DNA from: Haloarculaceae archaeon
GTDB lineage: Archaea; Halobacteriota; Halobacteria; Halobacteriales; Haloarculaceae
Length of the DNA: 10,457 nt
NCBI GenBank assembly: GCA_018609665.1
Contig: JAHENN010000286.1
Span: 1-10,457, forward strand
Reading direction: 5' to 3'
Part shown: piece by piece, positions 1 through 6,404 of the stretch
How positions within the stretch are numbered: the first letter of the stretch is position 1
How the letters are laid out: each line of letters starts with the position of its first letter
Translations under genes and position numbers: made by a program
The notes under the pieces: model-generated
Told to the model about the DNA's origin: nothing
Databases searched by the model: none
The model's input: the letters and a program-made list of their open reading frames with translations, nothing else

Positions 1-151
1 GCGGGACGGCGTGGGCGCCGACGTACGCCGCGGCCGCGCTCCCGACGCCGCTGCCGTCGACGACGCCGACGAGGGCGGCGACGAGCGTCAGCAGCCAGCC
101 GACGAGCCACGCGACCGCGCCGCGGACGACCCCTCTGAGCAGTCCCAGCAT
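1..151 (-). CDS. Hypothetical membrane protein, N-terminal fragment (cut by window edge)
   Basis: Reading the minus strand from the ATG at 151 gives 50 codons without a stop before the window ends. The protein begins MLGLLRGVVRGAVAWLVGWL. Arg6 and Arg10 precede a strongly hydrophobic stretch at about residues 11-31 rich in Leu, Val, Ala and Trp, which looks like a first transmembrane helix with its positive N-terminus inside, followed by a Gly/Ser/Ala-rich segment. The start is supported by an AT-rich box (GATAACTT on the minus strand, 174-181) centred about 27 nt upstream, the spacing expected for a leaderless haloarchaeal mRNA. It lies 39 bp downstream of the acyl-CoA dehydrogenase stop on the same strand. 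The family cannot be identified from this fragment and no function is proposed. Confidence 0.6.
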   Translation of the reverse strand, partial: MLGLLRGVVRGAVAWLVGWLLTLVAALVGVVDGSGVGSAAAAYVGAHAVP

Positions 152-173
152 GTGCGGGCCGACGACGACGGGG

Positions 174-181
174 AAGTTATC
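174..181 (-). promoter_or_regulatory. TATA-like box of the left-edge membrane protein gene
   Basis: GATAACTT on the minus strand is centred about 27 nt ahead of the ATG at 151 and is the only AT-rich block in this GC-rich gap. It implies a leaderless transcript separate from the upstream acyl-CoA dehydrogenase gene. Confidence 0.45.
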
Positions 182-190
182 GGTTCCGCC

Positions 191-1465
191 TCACATGACG
201 CCGAGTTCCTTGGCGATGGTGTTGAGCTGTATCTCGTCGGTCCCCTCGACGATGCGGAGGATGCGGGCCGTCTGGAGCTCCTCCATGAACGGGTTGTCCT
301 CCGAGAGCCCGTCGCCGCCGTGGACCTGGACGACGTCGTCGGCGACGTCGAACATCACGTTCGTCGCGAGGTACTTGACGATGGAGGACTCCTCGATGGC
401 CTGCTCGCCGCCGTCCATCAGCCACGCCAGCCGGAGGGCGGCGGCGTCGGCGGCGAAGGCGTCGGCGCGGGCCCGGGCGAGCTTGTGGGAGACGCCCTGG
501 AACTTGCCGATGGGCCGGCCGAAGGCCTCCCGCTCGGTCGCGTAGTCGACCCCGCGGTCGATGAGGAACTCCGTGTGGCCGAGCGCCCGGGCGCCGATCT
601 CGAGCCGACCCAGCGAGAGGAACTCCATGGCGTCGTAGAAGGCGCCGTCCTCGGTGCCGAGCACGCGGTCGTCGGACAGCCGGACGTCGTCGAGGACGAT
701 CTCGCCCTGCATGCCCGTCATCCCGACGGCGTTGTTCAGCGAGGCGACCTCGTACTCGTCGGCCTCGACGATGAAGCAGGTGATGCCGCCGTACCGGCCC
801 ATCTCCTCGACGGGCGAGGTGCGGGCGAACACCTGCACGAAGTCGGCGTACGGCGCGTTCGTGATCCACTGCTTGTGGCCGTTCAGCACCCATTCGTCGC
901 CGTCCTGCGTCGCCTCGGTCGACGCAGGGCTCGTCGAGCTCTGCTCGGCGGTGTCCCTCTCGGCCGTCGTCGACATGTTCGGCGAGTCCGAGCCGACGCC
1001 GGGTTCCGTCTGGGCGAACGCCGTCGACTTCTCGCCGCGGACGCACGGCTCGAGGTACCGCTCGACCTGCTCGCCCTCCGCCTGCGCGAGCAGCGGCTTC
1101 GGCCCCTCCGGCCCCGCCAGAACGTACTCCGACAGCCCCGGCCCCGTGGCGGCGACGTGCTTGATCGCCCGGTACCAGGTGACGTTGGAGACGCCCTCGC
1201 CGCCGACCTCTTCGGGGAGGTTCATCGCGTAGAAGCCCGCCTCGGCGCTCCGGCGGCGGACCGTCTCGATGGCCTCCCGGACCTCCGGGACGAGCCGACC
1301 GTCGTCCTCGTGGCGCTTGCGGGGGTTCGACCACGTCTCCCCGAGGTCGTCCTCCAGCGGCTCGACCTCCCGTTCGAGGAACTCCTCGAGGCTCGAGAGG
1401 ATGAGGCTCGTCTCCTCGTCCGTCTCGAAGCTGACGCCCGCCCGCGGAGCCTCCTGCGTTGCCAT
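191..1465 (-). CDS. Acyl-CoA dehydrogenase (FAD-dependent), with internal Ser/Thr insert
   Basis: This is a 424-residue flavoprotein of the acyl-CoA dehydrogenase family, expected in the cytoplasm to introduce the trans-2,3 double bond into an acyl-CoA and pass electrons to electron-transfer flavoprotein. Visible landmarks are the N-terminal helical domain (about 1-145), the FAD/substrate signature FAQTEPGVGSD (150-160), the middle beta domain with NGHKQWITNA (195-204), the REAFGRPIGKFQ segment (312-323) and the C-terminal VHGGDG (381-386). Glu407 in RIVEGTDEIQ aligns with the catalytic Glu of medium-chain dehydrogenase (MCAD). The ATG at 1465 (MATQEAPRAG) gives a normal family length; in-frame upstream sequence is antisense to the divergent gene. 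Residues 172-187 (TAEQSSTSPASTEATQ) look inserted between the usual MSTTAERD and DGDEW, in the turn of the middle domain; they carry few acidic residues, unlike the rest of the protein. Chain-length specificity cannot be read from the sequence. An AT-poor box near 1487-1496 is a weak promoter candidate. Confidence 0.95.
   Translation of the reverse strand: MATQEAPRAGVSFETDEETSLILSSLEEFLEREVEPLEDDLGETWSNPRKRHEDDGRLVPEVREAIETVRRRSAEAGFYAMNLPEEVGGEGVSNVTWYRAIKHVAATGPGLSEYVLAGPEGPKPLLAQAEGEQVERYLEPCVRGEKSTAFAQTEPGVGSDSPNMSTTAERDTAEQSSTSPASTEATQDGDEWVLNGHKQWITNAPYADFVQVFARTSPVEEMGRYGGITCFIVEADEYEVASLNNAVGMTGMQGEIVLDDVRLSDDRVLGTEDGAFYDAMEFLSLGRLEIGARALGHTEFLIDRGVDYATEREAFGRPIGKFQGVSHKLARARADAFAADAAALRLAWLMDGGEQAIEESSIVKYLATNVMFDVADDVVQVHGGDGLSEDNPFMEELQTARILRIVEGTDEIQLNTIAKELGVM
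904..928. repeat. Perfect 9-bp inverted repeat inside the acyl-CoA dehydrogenase insert
   Basis: CCTGCGTCG at 904-912 and CGACGCAGG at 920-928 are exact reverse complements separated by 7 bp. The repeat falls within the codons (905-952) of the extra residues 172-187, so it may be linked to how the insert arose. Confidence 0.6.
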
Positions 1466-1541
1466 ACCGTCACATACGCCGGGCGGCTCTTCAACCCTGC
1501 GCGCCGGCCTGCCGGCCCGCCGGGTCGCCGGCGACGGCAGG

Positions 1542-1548
1542 CTTATGA
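1542..1548 (+). promoter_or_regulatory. TATA-like box of the racemase-like gene
   Basis: CTTATGA is centred 26 nt before the ATG at 1571 and stands alone in the GC-rich divergent spacer 1466-1570. This position predicts a leaderless mRNA. The spacer also holds overlapping GCCGGC palindromes (about 1502-1536) between the two divergent genes, which are compatible with simple GC richness. Confidence 0.5.
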
Positions 1549-1570
1549 GGCGACGAACCGACCGCCATCC

Positions 1571-2737
1571 ATGCGACTCGACGGCGTTCGCGTGCTGGAT
1601 CTGACCCGGCTGTTGCCGGGGCCGTACGCGACGCAGCTGCTCGCCGACGCCGGCGCCGACGTGGTGAAGATCGAGGACACCGACGCGGGCGACTACGCCC
1701 GGCACATGCCGCCGACGACCGACGACGGCGTCGGGGCGGTGTTCGACGCGGTCAACCGGGGCAAGCGCAGCGTCGCCGTCGACCTCAAAGACGAGGACGG
1801 ACGGGCGGCGTTCTACGAGCTCGCCGCCGACGCCGACGTCGTCGTCGAGAGCTTCCGGCCGGGCGTCACCGACCGGCTCGGCGTCGACTACGGGACGCTG
1901 ACCGACCACCGCGAGGACTTGGTCTACTGCTCGCTGACCGGCTACGGCCAGGCGGGGCCGTACGCCGACCGGGCAGGCCACGACCTCAACTACGTCGGCC
2001 TCGCGGGGCTGCTGGACATGACCCGCAAGAGCGTCGACGAGGCTCCCCGGCTGCCCGGCTACCAGGTGGCCGACATGGCCGGCGGGCTGCTGGCGGCCTT
2101 TTCGGTGTGCTCGGCGCTGCTGTCCCGCGAGCTCGGCAACACCGGCGGCGAGTACCTCGACGTCGCGCTGACCGACGCCGTGGTGTCGTTCTCGCAGGCG
2201 GTGGCGCCGGCGGCGCTCGGCGACGGTGACCCGCGACCGGGGGAGACGCCGCTCACCGGGAGGTACCCGTGGTACGACGTCTACGAGACGGCCGACGGCC
2301 GCTACGTCACCCTCGGGGCGCTCGAGCCGCAGTTCTGGACGACGTTCTGCGAGGCCGTCGACCGTCCCGACCTCGTCGGCGCGCACATGACCGACGACCC
2401 GGCGGAGCTGGGGGCGCTGCGGACGGAGCTGACCGAGCTGTTCCGGTCGCGGACGCGCGAGGAGTGGGCCGAGTTGGCCGCCGACGTCGACGCGGCCCTC
2501 GGGGCGGTGTACACGCCGACGGAGGCGCTGGAACACCCGCAGATCGAGGCCCGCGGCTACGTCGAGCGGGGCGACGGCGCCCCGCGGGTCGGGCTACCGC
2601 TCTGCGGCTCCGACCGGCCGGCCGGCGCCGGCGGCGACCCGCCGGGCCACGGCGAGCACACCGACGAGGTGCTGACCGCGGCGGGACTGTCGGCGACGGA
2701 GGTCGAGCGGCTCCGCGAGGCGGGCGCCGTCAGCTGA
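1571..2737 (+). CDS. Alpha-methylacyl-CoA racemase-like protein (family III CoA-transferase fold)
   Basis: The 388-residue protein has the CaiB/BaiF fold, seen in the opening VLDLTRLLPGPYATQLLADA (9-28), ADVVKIED (29-36) and CSLTGYGQAGPYADRAGHD (120-138). In the racemase branch (mycobacterial MCR, human AMACR) catalysis uses a His, an Asp and a Glu. Equivalents are present here as His137 in AGHDLNY, Asp168 in VADMAGG and Glu252 in GALEPQFW, the last being close to the MCR motif. This favours epimerisation of 2-methyl-branched acyl-CoAs over CoA transfer, where only the Asp (Asp168 here) carries the CoA. Start choice: the ATG at 1571 gives the family N-terminus and has a TATA-like box at -26; longer in-frame reading runs antisense to the neighbouring gene and is not credible. 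It is divergent from an acyl-CoA dehydrogenase, a plausible partner. The last 8 bp overlap the convergent transporter gene. A CoA-transferase role cannot be excluded. Confidence 0.9.
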   Translation: MRLDGVRVLDLTRLLPGPYATQLLADAGADVVKIEDTDAGDYARHMPPTTDDGVGAVFDAVNRGKRSVAVDLKDEDGRAAFYELAADADVVVESFRPGVTDRLGVDYGTLTDHREDLVYCSLTGYGQAGPYADRAGHDLNYVGLAGLLDMTRKSVDEAPRLPGYQVADMAGGLLAAFSVCSALLSRELGNTGGEYLDVALTDAVVSFSQAVAPAALGDGDPRPGETPLTGRYPWYDVYETADGRYVTLGALEPQFWTTFCEAVDRPDLVGAHMTDDPAELGALRTELTELFRSRTREEWAELAADVDAALGAVYTPTEALEHPQIEARGYVERGDGAPRVGLPLCGSDRPAGAGGDPPGHGEHTDEVLTAAGLSATEVERLREAGAVS

Positions 2738-3629
2738 CGCCGGCACCGACCAGGTCGACGAGCGCCCGCCGCTTCAGCAGCGCGAAGCCGACGAAGACGA
2801 CCAGGAAGCCGGCCAGCGAGAGCGGTCCGACCGTCTCCCCCAGCAGGGCGACGCCCGCAACGGTCGCGACCAGCGGGACAAGGTATGCGACCAGACTCGC
2901 CTCGAAGGCGCCGCGCCGGTCCAGGAGGGTAAAGTAGATGACGAACGCCAGCGCGGTCGAGAAGACGCCGAGGTAGACGACGGCGCCGACCGCCGCCGGC
3001 GTCGCAGTCGCCGGCGCCGTCTCGCCGGCGCCGAGGCTCAGCGCGTGCAGGATGCCGCCGCCGAGCAGCATCGCCCAACCGGTCATCGCGACCCGCTCCA
3101 TCGACGGGGCGGCCCGGTCGACGAGGACGCCACCGAGCGAGACGCTGGCGACCTGGCCGAGGACGATGAGCCGGCCGACGGTGTCGCCCGCCAGCAGGTT
3201 CCCGGGGTCGGGCTGGACGATGAGCCCGACGCCGAGGAAGCCGACGGCGACGCCGGCGGCGCCGACCGCCGAGAGCCGCTCGCCGAGCAGCGCCAGCGCC
3301 CACAGCGCCGTCAGAATGGGCACGAGCGCCTGCAGGATGGCCGCGACGCCGCTGGCGACGGTCTGCTGGCCGATGAACAGCAGGCCGTTGCCGGCGACGA
3401 GAAAGAGTCCGCCCCAGACCACCGCCTCGAGGTCGTTCCGGCCGCCGGGCCGCCAGTCGTCGGCCGTGACGGCGGCGTAGCCGAGCAGCAGCACCGCGGC
3501 GGTGTCGTAGCGGAACGCGGCGAACAGCAGCGGCGGCAGGTGCTCGAGGCCGACGGAGATGGCCGGAAAGGAGAAGCCCCACATCGTCGCCAGGGCGGCG
3601 AACAGCGCCGTCGCGTACAGCCGGGACAC
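2730..3629 (-). CDS. EamA/DMT-superfamily transporter, ten predicted membrane helices
   Basis: The 299-residue hydrophobic protein has two EamA repeats in tandem. The first ends in ALALLGERLS (111-120) and the second in ALLGETVGPL (261-270), the Gly-Glu signature that recurs in both halves of this family. Predicted helices lie roughly at 4-24, 33-54, 68-89, 92-116, 122-138, 152-172, 180-200, 212-234, 244-264 and 269-286, and the C-terminus KRRALVDL is positively charged. Family members export or import small metabolites such as amino acids or nucleotides; the substrate cannot be predicted here. The start is a GTG at 3629; the next Met is residue 16, inside the first helix, so the GTG is preferred. 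GTTTCACG at 3652-3659 on the minus strand is correctly placed for a leaderless promoter, and a stronger TATA box lies further upstream. The gene overlaps the 3' end of the racemase-like gene by 8 bp, tail to tail. Confidence 0.92.
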   Translation of the reverse strand: MSRLYATALFAALATMWGFSFPAISVGLEHLPPLLFAAFRYDTAAVLLLGYAAVTADDWRPGGRNDLEAVVWGGLFLVAGNGLLFIGQQTVASGVAAILQALVPILTALWALALLGERLSAVGAAGVAVGFLGVGLIVQPDPGNLLAGDTVGRLIVLGQVASVSLGGVLVDRAAPSMERVAMTGWAMLLGGGILHALSLGAGETAPATATPAAVGAVVYLGVFSTALAFVIYFTLLDRRGAFEASLVAYLVPLVATVAGVALLGETVGPLSLAGFLVVFVGFALLKRRALVDLVGAGVS

Positions 3630-3651
3630 GGGCGCCGTTGTTTCGGACGGC

Positions 3652-3659
3652 GTGAAACG
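3652..3659 (-). promoter_or_regulatory. Weak TATA-like box directly ahead of the EamA gene
   Basis: GTTTCACG on the minus strand is centred about 27 nt before the GTG start at 3629. The position fits a leaderless transcript, but the match is poor compared with the box at 3779-3785. Confidence 0.3.
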
Positions 3660-3684
3660 CTTGCCGTTCCGGCACTGCGAGCAG

Positions 3685-3716
3685 GCGACCCTGCCTCCCG
3701 GCGGACCTCGGGTCGC
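3685..3716. repeat. 7-bp inverted repeat in the EamA upstream region
   Basis: GCGACCC at 3685-3691 and GGGTCGC at 3710-3716 are perfect reverse complements around an 18-nt GC-rich loop. A second small palindrome, CTGCGAGCAG, is at 3675-3684. They lie in the 169-bp gap 3630-3798, which otherwise contains no credible gene: in the frame without stops the minus strand codes for an Arg-rich peptide unlike haloarchaeal proteins. Confidence 0.45.
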
Positions 3717-3778
3717 GCTCCCGCCTCGGCGGCCTGCCGGCCGTGTTCACGACACGCGCCGTCTGGCCGCGGCTTCGC

Positions 3779-3785
3779 ATATAAA
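3779..3785 (-). promoter_or_regulatory. Near-consensus TATA box, about 127 nt untranslated before EamA
   Basis: On the minus strand TTTATAT (inside GATTTATATG) is the best haloarchaeal TATA match in the window. It lies 14 bp beyond the stop of the thiamine-diphosphate enzyme. A transcription start about 26 nt downstream would fall near 3756, leaving about 127 nt before the EamA GTG. It may drive EamA with a structured leader or a small RNA. Confidence 0.5.
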
Positions 3786-3798
3786 TCGCCGCCCGCGG

Positions 3799-5493
3799 TC
3801 AGTCGTGGACGAGCACGTCGACGACGTCGGTGCCGTCGCGTTCGAGGGCCGCCTCGTAGACGTCGGGGAACGCGTCGGGCGTCTCGACGAGGTGCCCGCG
3901 GGCGCCGTGGCTCTCGGCGTTCGTCGGGATGTCGACGTGGGGGTCGAAGTCCATCCCGACGAACTCGTGGTCGTCCTCGTCCCCGCCCAGCATCTCGAGG
4001 GTGTTGTCCTTGAGGATGCGGTAGTTGCGGTTGTCGGGGACGACGACCGTCAGGTCGACCCCCTGGCGGACCGCCGAGTAGACCGCGTTCGGGTAGTAGA
4101 GGTAGGAGCCGTCGCCGACGTAGCCGACGACGGTCCGGGGGTCGTCCCGGGTCTCCTCGGCGACCGCGGCGCCGACCGCCGCGGGCAGCCCGTAGCCGAG
4201 GCCGCCGCCCTTGTTCGAGAGGTAGCCCTCGGCGTCGAGCGGAAAGCGGGTCAAGAGCGCGAACTTCGCGGTGACGCCCTCGTCGACGACGTAGACGTCG
4301 GGGTCGACGGCCCGCATCGCGTCGACGAGTTCTGCCTTCGACAAGCGGGTCTCGCCCTCCGGCTTCTCGTCTTCGCCCATTTGCCGCATCGTCGCCTCGA
4401 GGCCGGCCTTCACCGACCGGACGTCCTCGATTCGCTCCCGGCGTTCGGCCTCGTCGAGCCGGTCCTCGATGCGGTCGGCGATGGCGTCCATCACCCGTCC
4501 GGGGTCGCCGACGACGGCCGCGTCGGCTGGCTGGTTCTTGCCGACCTCGTGGGGGTCGCTGGAAGCCTGAACGACCGTCGTGTCCGCCGAGACGAGCGGG
4601 TTCTCGTGCCGCAGCAGCGTGGTGTTGGTCGAACAGCCCACGAGCGCCAGCGTGTCGGTGTCTAGGAGCATCGAGGCGACGTCCTCGCCGGGGCCGACGA
4701 ACGACACCCACTGCTCGTGGTCGGTCGGGAAGTTGACCTCGCAGGCGAGTATCTCGCCGTGGACGCGGGCGCCGGTCGCCTCCGCGAGCCGGACGGCGGC
4801 GTCGACGGCGTCGGTGCCGGCGCGGGCGACGTGGTCGCCGACGACGAGGACCGGCTGGTCGGCCGCCACGAGGTGGTCGGCGGCCGTCTCGACCTGGCCG
4901 GGGTCGCCGGCGCCGGCGTCCGGAATCGGGCCGAGCCGTTCGGGGTCGGCGTCGGTTTCGGTCTGCATCACGTCGGCCGGCAGCGCGAGGAACACCGGCC
5001 CGGTCGGCGGCGTCAGCGCCGTCCGGACCGCCCGCCGTAGCAGCATCGGCAGGGCGTCGACGTGGGTCACCTCCGCGGAGTCCTTGCAGAACTGCGCGAC
5101 CAGCCGCTGGAGGTCGCCCGTCAGTAGCGGCTCCTCGTGGCGGAAGTCGAGTTCGTGGTTGCCGGCGGTCACCAGCATCGGGACGCCGCCGTACATCGCG
5201 CCGAAGACGTTGCCCAGCCCGTGGGCCAGCCCGGGTGTGACGTGGAGGTTGACCACGCCGAGCGGGCAGACCGACTCGTCGTCGTCGGCGTGGTACCGCC
5301 GCGTCGAGGCGTAGCCCGCCGCCATCCCCGTGGCGACGTCCTCCTGCAACCCGAGGACGTACTCCAGGTCGCTCCGCGAGAGGGCGTCCATGATCGGCAG
5401 TTCGGTCGTCCCGGGGTTGCCGAAGACGTGCTCGACGCCGTACTGCTCGAGGGCGTCCACGAACAGGTCCGCACCCGTGTAGCCGTCCGTCAT
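3799..5493 (-). CDS. Thiamine-diphosphate enzyme, benzoylformate-decarboxylase-like
   Basis: The 564-residue protein has the three-domain layout of thiamine diphosphate (ThDP) decarboxylases. The pyrimidine-binding domain (about 1-175) contains FGNPGTTELP (24-33) and Glu51 in LQEDVATGMAAGYA, the conserved Glu that activates the cofactor. A middle domain (about 195-335) follows. The pyrophosphate-binding domain (about 385-564) has KGGGLGYGLPAAVG (428-441) and the metal motif GDGS (460-463), followed by DNRNY (487-491). His84 in NLHVTPG corresponds to benzoylformate decarboxylase His70, and His296 in LLRHENP may correspond to its His281. The active-site Ser26 position is Thr29 here. The closest characterised type is therefore a 2-keto-acid decarboxylase, but acetolactate synthase-like or 2-hydroxyacyl-CoA lyase activity cannot be excluded. 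The ATG at 5493 is preferred because MTDGYTGADL begins the fold. It lies 71 bp after an SDR gene on the same strand, so co-transcription is likely; GATAACTA at 5522-5529 could be an internal promoter. Confidence 0.9.
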   Translation of the reverse strand: MTDGYTGADLFVDALEQYGVEHVFGNPGTTELPIMDALSRSDLEYVLGLQEDVATGMAAGYASTRRYHADDDESVCPLGVVNLHVTPGLAHGLGNVFGAMYGGVPMLVTAGNHELDFRHEEPLLTGDLQRLVAQFCKDSAEVTHVDALPMLLRRAVRTALTPPTGPVFLALPADVMQTETDADPERLGPIPDAGAGDPGQVETAADHLVAADQPVLVVGDHVARAGTDAVDAAVRLAEATGARVHGEILACEVNFPTDHEQWVSFVGPGEDVASMLLDTDTLALVGCSTNTTLLRHENPLVSADTTVVQASSDPHEVGKNQPADAAVVGDPGRVMDAIADRIEDRLDEAERRERIEDVRSVKAGLEATMRQMGEDEKPEGETRLSKAELVDAMRAVDPDVYVVDEGVTAKFALLTRFPLDAEGYLSNKGGGLGYGLPAAVGAAVAEETRDDPRTVVGYVGDGSYLYYPNAVYSAVRQGVDLTVVVPDNRNYRILKDNTLEMLGGDEDDHEFVGMDFDPHVDIPTNAESHGARGHLVETPDAFPDVYEAALERDGTDVVDVLVHD

Positions 5494-5521
5494 ACCCCGC
5501 CACGGGGACGGCGCGGACAAG

Positions 5522-5529
5522 TAGTTATC
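5522..5529 (-). promoter_or_regulatory. Possible TATA-like box ahead of the thiamine-diphosphate enzyme
   Basis: GATAACTA on the minus strand is centred about 32 nt before the ATG at 5493, which would give a leader of about 6 nt. It resembles the GATAACTT box at 174-181. Independent transcription from within the 71-bp gap is possible but unproven. Confidence 0.35.
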
Positions 5530-5564
5530 CCAGCCGTCGCCGTCCGCGCGGCCGGCCGGACCGT

Positions 5565-6341
5565 CTACACCTCCGGGCTCTCCTCGATGTCGGGGACGCC
5601 CTTCGCGGTGATGGTCTCGCCGACGACGTAGGAGGAGGCCTCGCTGGCGAGGAACTGGATGATGTCGGCGATCTCCTCGGAGCGGCCCATCCGGCGTTCG
5701 ACCTCGCCGCGGTCGACGTCGTCGGCGGCGACGCCCATCTGTGACTCGACGCCGGGCGTGGCGACGAACCCCGGCGCGACGCAGTTGACCCGGATGCCAT
5801 GGCCGGCGTACTCGTAGGCCAGCGTCGTCGTCAGGTTGACCACGCCGGCCTTGGCGGCCCCGTAGTGGCTCATGTACGGCGAACCGTCGGTGCCGGCCAC
5901 GGAGGCGAGGTTGACGATGGTGCCGCCGTCGTCGTCCTGCATCCGTTCGCCGGCGGCCTGCGAGCAGTGGAAGGTGCCGTGGAGGTTGATATCGACGATG
6001 GTCTTCCAGCCGTTTTCGGAGATGTCGTCGAAGCCGGCCATGAAGGAGGCGCCGGCGTTGTTGACCATCGAATCGATGCCGCCGAACTCCTCGACGGTGG
6101 CGTCGACGAGCGCCTCGACGGCGTCGCGGTCCCGGACGTCGCACTCGACGGCGATGGCCTCGCCGGGGCGGTCGCTGTCGTTGATTTCGGCGGCCACCGC
6201 GTCGATGTCCTCCTGCGAGCGGGAGGTGACGACGACGTCCGCGCCCTCGTCGGCGAACCGCTTTGCGGTCACCTCGCCGATGCCCTGGCTGGAGCCGGTC
6301 ACGACGGCGGTCTTGCCCGCGACGCTGTACTGGCTCAGCAT
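5565..6341 (-). CDS. Short-chain dehydrogenase/reductase, probably NADP(H)-preferring
   Basis: The 258-residue classical SDR is expected to oxidise or reduce an alcohol/ketone or 3-hydroxyacyl substrate in the cytoplasm. The Rossmann glycine motif TGSSQGIG is at 15-22 and NNAG at 94-97. The catalytic tetrad is Asn119, Ser147, Tyr160 and Lys164 (HYGAAKAG). Residues VTSR (38-41) end the second beta strand with Arg41 and lack an acidic residue, which in classical SDRs usually indicates NADP(H). The C-terminus GETITAKGVPDIEESPEV lacks the common VDGG ending and finishes acidic. The ATG at 6341 gives the usual spacing to the glycine motif, and GGTGA six bases upstream could be a Shine-Dalgarno site. 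A 15-codon ORF overlaps this start. The gene leads into the thiamine-diphosphate enzyme 71 bp downstream, which suggests SDR action on the keto acid precursor or the aldehyde product of that enzyme. Confidence 0.93.
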   Translation of the reverse strand: MLSQYSVAGKTAVVTGSSQGIGEVTAKRFADEGADVVVTSRSQEDIDAVAAEINDSDRPGEAIAVECDVRDRDAVEALVDATVEEFGGIDSMVNNAGASFMAGFDDISENGWKTIVDINLHGTFHCSQAAGERMQDDDGGTIVNLASVAGTDGSPYMSHYGAAKAGVVNLTTTLAYEYAGHGIRVNCVAPGFVATPGVESQMGVAADDVDRGEVERRMGRSEEIADIIQFLASEASSYVVGETITAKGVPDIEESPEV

Positions 6342-6382
6342 CGCCGCTCACCCGCCGCGACGACGCCCGTGGATGGAAGCAT
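6335..6382 (-). other. Candidate 15-codon upstream ORF overlapping the SDR start
   Basis: On the minus strand an ATG at 6382 opens the reading frame MLPSTGVVAAGERRC, ending in TGA at 6337-6335, so it overlaps the SDR ATG (6341) in another frame by 7 nt. The TATA-like box TTTATTAA (6405-6412) is centred about 26-27 nt before this ATG. Transcription would then start at or next to it, and the little ORF would be leaderless while the SDR is reached by reinitiation, helped by GGTGA six bases before its ATG. It could equally be a chance ORF in a 41-nt leader. Confidence 0.35.
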
Positions 6383-6404
6383 GCCCCGACCTTCCGGCCC
6401 GGCG

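Noticed and set aside
1502..1536. Cluster of GCCGGC palindromes in the divergent spacer as an operator
   Set aside because: Such words are frequent in DNA this rich in GC, and no symmetric regulator site of convincing length emerges.
11..1570. Long open plus-strand frame running into the racemase-like gene, antisense to the acyl-CoA dehydrogenase
   Set aside because: The GC-rich reverse strand of a coding region has few stops. The translation resembles no family, and the racemase domain begins cleanly at 1571 with its own TATA-like box.
2557..3780. Minus-strand ORF starting just after the strong TATA box (ATG at 3780)
   Set aside because: The ATG overlaps the TATA box itself, so it lies upstream of any expected transcript start. 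The product is Arg-rich and mostly out of frame with EamA.
3311..5503. Long Arg-rich frame on the minus strand across the thiamine-diphosphate enzyme gene
   Set aside because: It is an out-of-frame reading of the real gene. Its Arg/Pro-rich composition is opposite to the acidic proteins of this organism.
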